From Clarkia xantiana subsp. parviflora (taxonomy: Eukaryota; Streptophyta; Magnoliopsida; Myrtales; Onagraceae), in NCBI GenBank assembly GCA_036873135.1, contig JAPTYO010000003.1, positions 32,368,763 through 32,432,762 on the forward strand: 64,000 bases of DNA, in the 5' to 3' direction. The position numbers and the translations under genes were made by a program. Position 1 is the first letter of the stretch, and every line of letters begins with the position of its first letter. This document shows, piece by piece, positions 34,094-48,400 of this stretch. The notes under the pieces are model-generated. The model did no database searches. It was not told where the DNA came from and saw only the letters and a list, made by a program, of their open reading frames with translations.

Positions 34094-36412
34094 AGGTGAA
34101 ATATGTATGAAACGGTGTGGAAACCGGACAAAATAAATATTGAAACGGTGGGACACTTGGCAAAAAAAAACGGTGGGATATGTATAATGCTTTGTATAAG
34201 GTTAATTTTTATTAGTGTAAAAGCCAAAAGCCAAAAGCCAATAGGAATATACTCAATTTTGCGATTTGATGCTTTGAAATTTTCTATTGCCATTAAGTAC
34301 TTTAATTATACAAATGGTTTAATTGAGTATGATTTGAAGGAAATGATACGTGTTATATCTACATACTTCTGCCAACTGTATTGTATTCTAAAGTCTGTTG
34401 CACAGTTACAGTCTGGTGGTTGCAAGACCATCATAAGTTCTTAGCTAATGACTTTGTTCATCGATTTAAACTGAAATGTTTATTTTCATCATACTCAATA
34501 GATACTCTTCATTCCACTCTCCATATACACTCTACACAGATTGTAACTCACACTTTCCTGATCCAACAATCTACTGGACATTTAGAGATTCCTTATACTT
34601 CTCTTCACTACCATCTTAGACAGGTCTCAGTTCTCTCTGAGCTAACTAAGCTTTGTCTTCTTAAACTGCTTCTCCATGAGAAGTTGGGCTCTCCTTCGAC
34701 ACGCTCGACGAGCGTCAGCCCTTTTTGGATGTTCCTCAACGAGTTATGTGTCGGTATACTAGTCTTTGACTATGCTTGCCACCGACGGTTCCCAAACCTA
34801 CTTGTTCGCTGGATATGTTGTGATTTAGTTTGGTTGGATGTTTATTCTGGTCTCATCCCGTTATCTTTATCAAGTACTAACCCTTTTTTTTCCAGTGTTT
34901 TCAGTAGACGAAACAGTCATTCTTTTGACAATAGCAAGACCGACGACACATGTTCACTCGGTGTATCTGTTGGACCCTATCCTGTTGTCTAAGGCTCTTA
35001 GGTCTCCGTCATTAATAGTATCTCTTTTATGAGTTGTATTTTCTATTATTGCACTGTTTTCTCTCATGTCTTATTTCACCAACCTAGCATGACTATGTTC
35101 TTGTTGTGGGAACTTGATTTTATTCACTTATCATGTCATGCTTACGGCTGTACCTTTGGATTTAAGTGTGATTTCGTATTATTGTTATTAATGGGAATCA
35201 CTATTACAAAAAAAAAAAAAAAAAAAGATAGCCCTAGCTGATTGAGCCATAAATCGGCTAGGGATTAATTGGGCGAGCCCTCGGTGAATTAAGCCATGGG
35301 TAACTCACATTTTTTAAAAAAATAAATTATTATAGACTTAATTGGTCGTAAAACAAACTTTTGTATATAATTGATTGGGGCACGTGTATGACACTTATCT
35401 ATTTTCTATTTTGATGGGAAAAAATGAAAAAAAAAACTATTTGTATAATGAGAGCATCAAATTTTAATAAAAGATAGGAGCACTAAGCCGCAACTTCATG
35501 TATAATATTTATGGTCAGTACTTTATCCCTTACGATCTAATCTGGTACGAGTGAGAATTAGTTTAGGTGTGGAACAAACTTGATACATGTGTTGCACTCT
35601 TAATGAGGGCCCTTTTATAGAATCACCCGCGGAAAAAAAACAAAAAAAAAGCATAATGGGAGCCACTTGGTTCTCAACCCTTTTATAAAAACCAACCCCT
35701 AAGTTTTCTATATTGTGTAATTTAGTCATTTTGTACATCTCTAACTTTATATTTTATGTAATTTAATAACTCTATTTTAAAGTTTGTAAAAAAAAATATA
35801 GGGTTATAGAGTCTCTTAGTGTCATATATTTGATCAATTTAGCTTTTGGTTTCTTTTAGACTTTTGGTGCTATACATTTGCAATTTTTAGACTTTTGTTG
35901 CATCTGTTAGTTGAGCGTTCAGTATGACCATTAAATACTTTTATTTTATTCAATTTAGTCCTCCAATTTATATCGCTAACTTTTAATTTTACAATTTAGT
36001 CCCTCCAAATTGAATCAGACCTATGTCCAAATTAACCGAGCCATGAGCCGCCAATGGGTGGGTCAATTTGGCATTAGGGTCCGACAGGGTCAATCCAGTT
36101 TAAACAATCCATTGTCCTAACTTCAATCCAGAAAATAAGGGACTCACGGTGAACTTAAATAGTACCACTTTTGCTATATAATAAGATCAAAATCACTATT
36201 TTGTATTTGAAGTAGGGCAAATCGGGTGTCACAATAAATTTACTGGATTCATTTGAAATATCACAAGATTCTATATAATTACATTACATTACTGGATTCT
36301 GTTCTGAAAGTCATCCTAGCTACATTATACAACACATACTCTATATTTACTTGCTTTCTACAAAATGAAACCTCTCTAACAGAGAAGAATGGAATTGATT
36401 GTCATACTTCAT
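34094..36412. other. Intergenic, with a possible decayed copia fragment
   Basis: The part 34650-35030 on the plus strand has long broken open frames. The codons around 34857-34895 resemble the region after copia integrase (a 'RYL...V.TLFFP' pattern), but frames shift repeatedly. I treat this as a weak guess. The part 35800-36170 matches one arm of a Mutator-like foldback family. No intact gene is seen. Confidence 0.3.
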
Positions 36413-39400
36413 TTATCTTAGATGCTTCTTTTTAATCTTCCCAGCAAGAATAGACTGAATCTGCAGATGCCTGCTGAAGGCCTCGTTGAAGAGGAACCGA
36501 GTTTGGAAAGCCGATATAATCGGAAGCCACGCCAGACATGCGACTGGAGTAAACAGTATCACTCCCATTCCGTAATCGTATGCTCGTGCAAGAACACGCG
36601 TGAAATCCCACAGCCAAGTGTTCTGGATCTTCGGCCTTGCAGCTTGTGCAATCTGAAACAAACATAATACGAGGTTTCATACGGTTGAAAATGAAGTATA
36701 AACTATAAACCTTAAATCATGTCTTCACCTATCACGGTCAGATTTTAAAACATTTAATCCAGCTGTTTGTTGCACTTTCAAGTGGTGGTGCAGCCAAATT
36801 TAACCCCAATTTTTAAAAGTTCCGAATTTACACCACATTGCATTTTGGTACTCTGGTTTTTTTTTTTTTTTTTAAATATTTTGAGCCTCAAATATATGAA
36901 TAGTTTTCCGTCCATTTTTCATGTTAAAATGAACGGAAATGTCATATGTCACTCACGAGCCTCTATCAATTGTATCATAAATTTTGTTTCATGATTAATT
37001 AAACACCTAAAGTTAAAAAAAAGAATACAAAGTTAACCCTATAGTTAGCCCATGGCTCAATTAACTGAGTCAGGGCTCGCCCTGGCCTGAGCAGTATAGG
37101 GTTAGCATTGTTTTTCCTTTAAAAAAAATAATCAACTTTAGGGACTTAATTAAACGTAAAATAAACTTTAAGATGTAATGATATCATACAAATGTCATTT
37201 TTCCGTCCATTTTGATGGAAAAATGATGGAAAACTATAATCAACCAATCGTATATTTTGAGGCTCTGAATATCAAAAAAAAAAACAGAGTACCAAAATGT
37301 AACATTGTGTAAATTCGAAGATATTTTTAGGTTTGTAACCCTAAAAGTATCACGTGAGGAGATTTCAAAATATTTAAATCCACACGAAATGAGGGGACAC
37401 CATAAAATGGTTTTAGGACAGTTATCAAGTGACTGGTTTCAACTTTCACACGTATGAATCCATGTATCAAACAAACAATGGAAGGATATATGGTGATCGA
37501 ATCTTACCAGAAGCAGTCCCCAACCAGTGGGAAGAAATGCCAAACAGCAGACAATCATGTCTTTCAAAGAGAGTTTGCAGATGAGTGAGAGCGTAATTAT
37601 GATGGATATGACGCCTAGGAAAAGGAATGCTTTGAAGAAGCGAAACACCAGTTGGTATCTTGCACTGAACTGCTGTCTTCCCATATTCACAGCCTGCAGA
37701 GCATGTATGTAGTCAGAATTATCTATACCCTAAATCAATGAGTTAATTATCCGGTCGTAAAAATTACGAGTTGAACTTTTTATTTGAACAAATTGCTTTC
37801 TCAATATGTTCGAACTTGCAAATAGCTAACTTTGTTGCATTACCCGCATGTCCTGAATGGAATTCCACACATGTGTGGCATGTTATGTACAAATTCACGA
37901 GAATTACAAATAAATGAAGCATATGCACATTGTTAGGTATGCTTCAATGTGTACTTTGTTAGCTGAATGTAGTTAGACTAGTAAAATACTAGCTGAACTT
38001 TATTTTAACGTGCATTTTACTAACCAAACTTTTAGGGGTAACTCTATCATTTTCGTCCGAAACAGATGGAAAATGCAACTGATCTAACTAATTGCACGGT
38101 CGGTAAAGTTGACATAATCTAGCATTTATTGATTAAAAAAATAGCTAGCAATTTGTCTGACTTGGCAAATTGACCATATGTTAAGATTAAGATAAATATA
38201 TTGTAACGTATTTACCTTAACCAGCAGGAATATTGCAAGCAAGACAATCCAAGAAAGCACATAGACAAGGAAATTCTTGCTCTGCTGAGAGATGTCAAGG
38301 TGATAAACAAGACCATACTGATACAAGAAGAACCTCAGAGACAGAAGCACTTCTATGAGCCGAGCCGTGAGCCCGGATCGCCGAATATGAGCCTGCTCTT
38401 CATCCCACCAGGACTGCCAACTTTTATCTGGGTGCACACCAATCCCACCTTGAACCTGTAACAAAAGTGCATACATATATATAGAACAGAACCAAAAGAC
38501 AGAACCAACAACTAAAATTACAAGAATACTCTAACACAAAGTATTCACATGATTTAGGATTAATAACCAAATTATTAACTGAACTTTCCCTCGATTACAA
38601 ATTGCTACCCGATCTTTAATTTTATAAAATTGACTACTTAAACTTCCAGTTTTCGAGCAAATTGTCACCTCTCTTGCCATCTAAGTTAAATTGGATTTAA
38701 AAAAATGAGTCTATTCTGGCCACATAAGGCAACTTGCTCAGAAAATGAAAGTCCAGGTAGCCAACTAAAAAAAAAAAAAAAGTAAAATTCGAGTAATAAT
38801 AATTTGTAAATGAGTGAGAGTTCCTAGCGATTTGGTTATTAAACCCATGATTTAAATCATAACACTAGACTATAGTAGTACCTTGATCCACTTGTTCCAG
38901 TCCTTCCAGTCATCAACAATCTTGTTCCAGCCGAACCCAGACGGATTGAACAAAAACGGCGCAAAAAGCCACGTGATCGACATAAACCATATCGAATACG
39001 TGATCAACACGTAAGCCATGCTGCTCTTATAAGATCTCCTGAACAAATTGTAGATGATCAAAAGCAGAAGCAACTCGAATCCTTTGGTGAAGTGACTACG
39101 CGAGTAGAGTCTGTAGTTCTCGGAAAAGCTCGCGTGAAACACGACAACCTTCCGCCCGGTGGGTCGATACTTGGCTCCGCCGTGGAGAATGGTTCGGCCG
39201 AAGTAATGTGATTTTGTACCAAGTGAAAATGTGAAGAACACAGAAGCTAGCTGTAACTGCATGAGAACGAAGTCTTTGAGTGCCATTAAGAATCCTTTCT
39301 CGAGTCCGATCTCCATTACCATTGGAAGGCCGGTTAGGAGGCCGAGTTGGATGAATGATTGAGAGGAGAGAGCTGTTTCTAAGGATTGTACGTCGCTGAT

Positions 39401-42400
39401 TCCGGCCTTGTCTAGGAGATCTTTTGCTATTCCGCTAAGAACAAGGTAGAGTTGTCCGTATAGAAATATGTAGATCCCAATCACTGAAATCTGAAAAGAT
39501 AGAAAATGAATTTCAGTGACATTTCAAAGGTGACACTTTCTCAAGCAGATATGTTAGTACTATTGGGATTCTGGTGATGTTTTATGATAGTGTAGTTTCT
39601 TCTTGTATTGTTTTGATGCTTTTAAAAAAAGCTTCATTATGTTTTGATTAGCTTGGCACTACTTTTTAAAAGAAATATAAGTATTATAACGATGCTTTAC
39701 AGTGATGCTATTATTAACCAAATTGCTACATGAACTTTCATAATCTTATAAATCGCTACTTGAATTTTAAATTTTTAAGACTGGCTATCCGAACTTTTAA
39801 TGTCTGGTCAAACTGCTACATCTGTTTCAATTTCCGTCAAATTCGACAGAAAATAAGCATGCTTCCATCATGTGGGGTCTTTTCATGTGTACCCAAATGG
39901 ATTCAAACATAAATTGAACATATTTCAATGAAATACTTTCAATTGGGCATCAAATTGAATATATTTTGTTGTAATACTTTCAATTTATTTTTGAATCCAT
40001 CTTAGTTACACGTGAAAAAACAGCACGTGACGAAAACATGCTTATTTTCTATCAATTTGACGGAAATTGAAATAGAGGTAGCAATTTACTCGGAAATTGA
40101 AAGTTCATGTAGCTAATTTTTAAAAATTAATGTTCAATTTGTAAAGTAATCAAAGTTTAGGTAGCAATTCGGTTATTAACCCATTTACATCCACTATCGA
40201 CCCAATCAAAAGTTAGTGCCGCCTCCCTCTTTTAAGAGTTTTAAGGTGCTTGCTGCAAAGCATCGCAGTACTTTTCACGACAGTGATGAGAAAGTACATA
40301 TCAATTTGTGTAGGTGGAAGAGTCTCTAGTTTCATTGCGACACATTTTTGTATAGTGAAAAGTCATTTTTAATGCGTCACGAGAAGTTAGTGATTCTTAA
40401 TAAGCAATTTTTAATAAGAGGAAGCAAGTGATTACCAGACTGCTGAAGTAAAAACCAACTGTTGTGAAGTAACAAGATAGCATTCTGAAGAAATCAAACT
40501 GCTGTCCGAGTCGGTAAATGTCGCGGCTTATGGTTTGTTCGCTGTTTCCATTGGCTACTTTGGCTTCAAACTTTGAGATCTGATTAAGCCCCACGTCCCG
40601 GCCTTTTCCAACTTGTATATATTCGCGATACGTGATGTTTCCTCGTCTCAATGTGGAATTGTATCCTGCAAAATATGGAATGTTTCAATATCTGCAATGT
40701 ATGTGCCATCACTTAGGAAAATGCAGCAGTTGAGAAGTTCATACCAGCAAATACATCCTCACTCAAGTTGATTGTTTTTGACGCCTTGCTTATTCCACCT
40801 CTTGTGATGTGAAATATACGATCGAATAAATCGGGGTGTCCGTAATGGAATCTCACCCTGCTCATTATTAACCATAGAACAAGGTTCACATATATGTGAT
40901 TTAACTTGTATAATGAATCAAGGGTAAAAAAATGTCACTTTGCCTTCTTATGTCTAGGAGTTTTTAAGAGATATTTTTTTAATATTTTTTTTTTTATAAT
41001 AAGTCATATATGAGATTCAGAGTGACCACTTGACCAACTATACTAAAATATTAAAGTAAGGCGTGGTTTAGTTTTCATAATTCAACAGTCTTCATCACGT
41101 GTGGAATGTGCGCCGAAACATTTTAGTAAGCCTATTATGTGGAACTTTAAATTAAATTTGGGTTTTATTAGAAGCTCTGAAGATTTAATATTCGCGCTCT
41201 GATACAATGTGAAATTTTAGACTGACCCACTATCTTAATGCTTTTTTAAAGTGTCCTAAATCCTTCATCAACTGTTCTAAAACCTTATTTTATAGTCGGT
41301 TAAGTGGTCAACCTATGATGTATCTATCTTACCTCATTCATGCACTTTTCCATCTAGAACTAACAGAATTAGTTGAGACATTTTACAAAACAAATTTGGG
41401 ATTTACCTGAGAGGATTGGCAAGTAGCCTCTGACCAATGGTCACAAAGCTAGTTTCTTGATATGACATGAACCATGCCAAAGAAGAAACACTGCATCACA
41501 AAAAACATAACATACAAATAAATCATGTGTTCTTGATTCTTAACTTATACTCATTGAAAGCATATTCTTACCTTCCAGTGAAAATGTGCTCCCTCATTCC
41601 TATTATTGTGGGAGCTCTTCCACTATGCTGCAGAAATTCTTGCAAAAGATTCCTCATCTTGATAGCTTCTTCCAGATAATTATCCTATATATAATTCGTA
41701 AAAAAAAAAAAATAAGTAGTCGATAATCCGAACTCATCAAGATTTCGGTAAACGGACAAACACCGGTACCTGATTCATATCAATTGTCTGAAGAACTTCA
41801 CCACGAGTAAAGATAATCGCATGGTTTTGATTTTCTGGCTTTCCTTCTCCAATCTTCGGTGATCCGGGAAGTTTTATTCGGTAAATTTCCTAAAGTAGAA
41901 AAAAATTACTTATAAATTAGCTAAAGAGTACTATGAATCATAATTACTTAATTAGACTGTAATTGATCATTTTAATCATAGTACCTGGTCAAAATTGTTT
42001 ACTGCCTTAACCAATATAGATGAATAAACTTTCTGAATCTCACCACCCACAACCTCTTCTTTCTCCTCAACATAAGCAACACGAAGAGCCGGATGCCTAT
42101 AAAAACGCATCAACAATCAAATTATATCGATTCATTTACAAAGTTTTTCCGGTAAAAAGATTTTACCTTCGCATCAAGTCGACTACATCTTCTGCATGAG
42201 CCTTTCCAGAAGCTTTTTGGTGACCAAACATTTGACACGACACAACATATGTGAATTTCATGTCTACTATAGCATCTACCCGAGCGGCTAGTGCACGATT
42301 TTCTCTATCCATATTGTTATAACCATCCAGAATATCTGTGTAAAACAGATAGGTAAGAAAAAAAAAATAGAATCAAGTGAAAATGATAAATTTACAACTT

Positions 42401-45400
42401 AGTACCTCCTTCTTCTGCTAAATCAAGGAAAGCTTGCATTCTTAAGGCTTCCCTATAATACATCATTCCCCTGACTGTAGTCAAACAAGGTGAGTTAATA
42501 ACGGATGTATCGACATGTCGGTGATGTAACAACGCGATACTGTGAGATATATTCAAGAATAACCTGTTCTACTTAGTGTCTGTCCTCGATACGAAGCCCA
42601 GTTCCTCAACTCCTGTTCTTCATTTTCATTTTTGTATCCTTCCATATGTCCTGAACCCATGCGTTCCAAGAAATTTTTCCACTCATCTGTGATATCCAAG
42701 AGAATTATGTTCATGAATAACTTTGATTTAGTTTGATAATATATTACTAGAGTTACGGTCCTCAAAATAGTCTCAACTATAGGTCATGTTGCTATCGCTG
42801 TCCCAGATTTAAAATGTTGATATTCATTGTCCCAACTATTAGATTGGTTGATTTGGCCAATTTTAACGCCAAAATCAGTCTAAAAAAATAGAAAGTAACA
42901 AATTTGATAGTTGAGACACGGAGTATCAACATTTTAAACCTGGGACAGCAATTAGCAACATGTACTATAGTTATGACTGTTTTTAGGTTCTTAACCCTAT
43001 ATTATGATCACTTGCCTGGATAGATCTGCTGCATGTAAAATATGATAGGAACTTCCTCTTCTCGGCCAGACCGAAGCTCTTTCAACGAGTAATTGATGTC
43101 TTCCAAAAAGTGTGGAGTCAAAATACTGAGTTCAGCAACAAAAAGAAAACGTGAAACATTTAAATGGTGAAAATATTCTTAAAAAGTTAGCAACAAAACT
43201 GAATGAAGTTCAACCTGAATGACAGCATGTTGCGCACTTTTGGCGCGGTAGGCATATCCATGAAAAGCGAAGTGACAAAGAACGATAAACGCCTTCGGGC
43301 CTCCAAGTTTGTGGGGATATCCATTGCTGTATCTTTGATTGTCAACAGCAGGTAGAAGCGGTTGATCTATCATCCAAAGGTTAAAAATAGTTTGCAAAAA
43401 GTTATCTTTAGTATAATTGTTATCAGGGTTAAGAACATAAAAACAGTCACAAGTATAGGTCATGTTTCTAATCATTATCCCAGATTTAAAATGTTGATAT
43501 TCGGTGTCCTAACTATCAGACTGGTTAATATTCACCATTTTCAACATTTTAAATCTGGGACAGCGATTAGTAACATGACATATATCTATGACTGTTTTTA
43601 GGTTCTTAACCCTTGTAATAAGCAGGTAATGACATTATACCTGATCCTTCAAAATAGCATCATCTGGGAGAGGAAAGTTAATGGTGGACTTGGGATCATC
43701 CTCGTGATCTTCGCCATCATCCGAAGCAAATAATTCGCGCCAGTTCCTTTGGGAGAAGTACATGTCGTTTCCTTCTACATCTTGAGATGCATTCAAAAAA
43801 TCCAAGACTCTAAAAAGTTTCAAAACCAATCATTTAGAAGTGAAGCATTGTGTAGAATCCAAATGTGCGTAAAAAAATCGGAAGTATAATTAACTGACCT
43901 GTCACCATTTACCATCATGTCCCGGGTGACGATTTCAAAGATGTCTTGAAGTAGCCTTACAACTTTACTATGTTGTTCCTCATCTCCTTCAAGCTTGAAT
44001 ATGTATATATTGGTCAGAATTAGTTTTAATCATCAAGATAACTAATCAAGAAGTGTAACGAAAGATTAATTACCAGAAGTTTTACGAGTGTGATGCATTT
44101 GGTTTGTAGAGCTACCAATGAGCTCAACTTGAAATGCTTAAGCAGGCATGATTTTTCTATGCTTGTTTCAACTTCTTCTAGTATATAAGATATGATCCTG
44201 ATAAATGAGAAGAAAAAAAATTAGGTATATTCATAACTCTTGGAACATAATTTACGATGTATCGGGTATGTTGTTTACTGTTTCTCAAGATCTCCAGCAA
44301 CAAGAACTTCAAGGATGTATTTGAATGACTCGAAGCATTCCTTCACCGCGTAGTACATGTTCCTGTCTTTCCGTATCCTTCTGTAAAGACTCGAGTCCTT
44401 GCCTGTGGAATCTTTTGCAATGCTCACTGCTGTTGAAAACTGATTTTTTTAACAATCATAAAAGAAGTTGCATTAGAGAAAAAACATGTTCATAACTTGA
44501 TAAAGCACTAGAAAATGCAGATGTCATTATAAGAAAACAGCATAATCAACATCCTGTTCTTTTTAATTGTCTAGTATAAAGATCAAACCTTGTTGGCAAG
44601 AAGAAAAACGGGCCACCGAATTACTCCTGATAGTATCTCCGAAGAAGTAGGAATTGTCATTAAATCTAATTCCCTGTCCAAAAATTAAATCAAGATTTTT
44701 TCAGGAGAACTAAACAAAGAACCTGAAAATGAACAAAAAGTACAAACCTATTGCTTATCAAGTCCTCGAGCCGAAGCTTGCTTATGATTTGATTCCACAC
44801 AAGAACAAATTTTGCAAGAGCATTTTTCTCATCTTCAGATGCCTGAGACTATATATTTCATCCATCAATAGTAAATTTGGAAAGCAAAAAGGAAAGATAC
44901 AGTAAAAAAAAAAAAATTCCTACCCTGGAAAATCTATCACCAAACAAGCCTTTTCTCCTCCCCTTGCCTTTTTTTCGGGATGGCGGGATTAAACGAGCAT
45001 GAAATGCAGAAGGCAAGGACTGGAATTTGCTTCTCAGCATTCCTAAAGTTCTGATCTACAAAGAAACAGTTGAGTGAGTATTCTGGTACCAGTCTTATAT
45101 GTTAAGATCACATGTGAATGAATATTACCAAATCAGATAGTTTGAAAGAGTTGAAACATTATATAAGCTTAATAGACTATTACTAATTAGTTTTACACTA
45201 TAGTGTTCATTTCAATGTGTAGGATAAGATATAAACTTTACCTCTCCAAGATGATGTAAAATTCCATAGACACCGCCGAATATTGCACAGAAGACAGAGT
45301 ACCAAATCTGTGTGTCCATAAAGTAAACCTAATACAAACATGTAAACGACATATGATTAAATCCGGCATTAAGCCAAAAAAATGAAGTGATTCAAGTTTG

Positions 45401-48400
45401 TACTTACAACTATCACAGGAGTCCATATGGCAATAATTGCACCAGCATTCATTTGAACTGGCATAAGCAGATCATTGTTAGATTTAAATCTCGACGGAAT
45501 TTATGTTAATGTTTTATAACATGATGTAGAAACATAAAAAGTTGTACATTTTGGAAACATATCGTGCCAAGCGTACTTCACACCAGCTTTCATGATTTTT
45601 CTGGTCGGATCTATCAACGGTTTTATCTGCATTGGTGTGAAATTGTGAGCATATTAATACTACTACTTCTACTAGAGATTAGAACAAGACTGTAAATGTT
45701 TAGTAAGAAACATACCTCGAAGAAGTAGCTGAATGAGAATTTGCTCAACAGGATTAACACCCAAAACAATGTGTACCTACGTGCACGGGTAGTTAAATCA
45801 AGATCAAGAATTATGATCAAAGAACATACGGTTAAGAACATAAAATGGGTCTCAATATAGGTCATGTTGCTAATAACTATTTCATATTTAAAATGTTGAT
45901 GTTTGGGATCCCAATTATCAGATTGGTTGATTTTCACTTTTCCGTTAATTTTAAGAGGAAAAAGTGGAAATCAACCAATCTGATAGTTGGGACACTGAAT
46001 ATCAACATTTTATATTTGGGACATCGATTGCCAACATGGTCTATAGTTGGGACTGTTTTTAGGTAATCCAAGTAAAAATTCATGTGGTGGAAAAAATGAG
46101 TACTTCAGTTGTGAAAGTTGGCTCTCCTGCATTCCTCGTCCGACAAATAATCCGGGCTGCAAAGATACAATTATTATTATCAAAAAAATTACTACACCAA
46201 GAACAGACAATGACAGAAAATTTGAGATACCAGTAACTGTACCTTGTTCCACCAAGTTATAAGCAAGCACAACCTTAAATTTGAGACCTCAATGCACTTG
46301 GTAATAGCTGGAACAAAGAACAATACCATCTTGACAGCATTGCTGGCCATGTAAATCAAGACTGCAACCATGTACGGAGAGAAGCAGAACTGTTCGAGCC
46401 AGCTAGACTCAGGTTTCATGGAGAAGCAAGTGTATTTCCTTCTCGAACTCGCGTAACAGGTAGGAAGTATTATCGTCCATATCATGGCAAGTCCGAGGTT
46501 CAGTCTAAGTCTTAACTTGTTGGTTGAATCCATGGTGGATCTCGCGTTCCATGTGAAGACGATCTCAAATATAGCTGCATACAATATCCGGTTTTCAGAA
46601 TTTTCATAAAGGGGAGATTCCACATAACATCCACTAGTTATGCTTAGATAATCAAACCTTGAATTAGTTTAAGTACTGCAGAAGTGATGAAGATGCTCAT
46701 AACATCCTCGAATGTCCCTTTGTCGAAAAGTTGGAGGGGAGATTCCACATTATGACATGCCATGATAATCATTGCCTACAAAATAAAACAATGTCATCAA
46801 ATATGTTTTACCCGAGCTAACCATGATCTCATCTTCCATAACATACACCTACTTGGAATGCTAGAATGAAGAAACACCAAGCTCTGTCAAAACTTCTAAA
46901 AATTTGCCAAAACGAACGAATCTCTATGAAATTCGTCTTCCCCAGCCATTTCTGTTCTCGAGGTTCCACCATTGGTTCTTCTGGTGATCCCTGAAGAAAT
47001 CAGAAAAGCATACATATATTCAATTTATATAATAAAAAAAACATAGATGATAATAAAACCAAGAAATATGACATATATATAGCTAACCCCAAGTTCTTCA
47101 TCATAGTGATCTTGAGTGTCCCCTCTAGATTCAGCACGTCTTCTCGGGACCCGAGGTTTTTTAGCATCACCGTTATTAGAATCCGGTACATAGAAGAAAT
47201 CATGTTTCTGATTCATTGGCCAACCTATTTCAAGACAATCAGGAGACCTGCATTGGTAATGCATAATGTTGTCTTAGTTCTTGCAGAAAATAGAAATTGT
47301 CTTCTAAAGAGATTATCATTGTGCCTAACCAGAAAAACTCGTTCAGGTCGTCGTAATTTCTCCAAGTTGAATGATCAGCCACACCATTCTTGCTTTTCTC
47401 TACCTCCTATAATGATCAAAACACATAAGGAGATTAAGTGGGAAAAAAAGTATCACATCATTTAAAAAAAAATGTGCTTACCTTAGATATAACATTGTAT
47501 AAGGGGACAATTATATTGTTTAGGAAATTTTCAGGCCCTCCTCTTGAATTAGGTACGATATTCTCCCATGCGGTCGAGGCGATAGCTCCAGTTAATATAC
47601 CATGCAACTCCGACGCCATCTGAGAATTGAATATATACCATAAAGATAAAACCATTATACGGTAAATACCAACTGATATTCATGGATATGTATCCTCATT
47701 CATCTATGGTCTTCTCAAATTTTCTAACTTGCACACCAAGGTAACTCAATAACAGACATAAAATCGAACTCTGTAGTTCGTGTTTCAAATGGCGCATATC
47801 TTTAATATCAAGCAGATAAACTTACATTGTGAAAAATATAACAGATGCATTCGGGCATAAACCGCACATTTGCAGCCTCTCCCCATATAAGAAGATAAAG
47901 CCCCAAGTATAAAAGTTTATACTGTTGAGCCTCTTGTTGCACACGTGGGAACCTGCATCAAATATCGTAGGTTAAAGTGGCTCGAAATGAATACATGTAT
48001 ATATTTATACGTAGGATAGAATGAAAGTATTATTACCTAATGCTAGTTGTTATGCCCAGAAATTTGCACCATTCTGTGTAATTTTTGAAGAAACTCTTCA
48101 TCAATGCATCTATTGCAGCATCCCCTAACTGATCAAATAAAACGTTGAAACAGACATGCTCCACCGTGAGTTTGTAGTCTCACATAGGTGGTTTTTTTAA
48201 ATTTTCCGGAACGATAAAAGCAAATAAATCCTCAACATTGGACTACCTTTGAGATAGAAGCTTCTTTATGATTTTGTCGAATGTGAGTATTAGCTAGGAG
48301 TAAAACTAGATGCTCCCTTTGATTCGCCACATTCCCGTTCTGCCGCGATAATCATATTATTTCATGTGATGAGAATTAAATCACAAACATGTAATGTCTT

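Noticed and set aside
34650..35030. A copia pol gene
   Set aside because: Only a short pattern resembles the post-integrase region, with several frame changes; kept as a low-confidence note rather than a gene.
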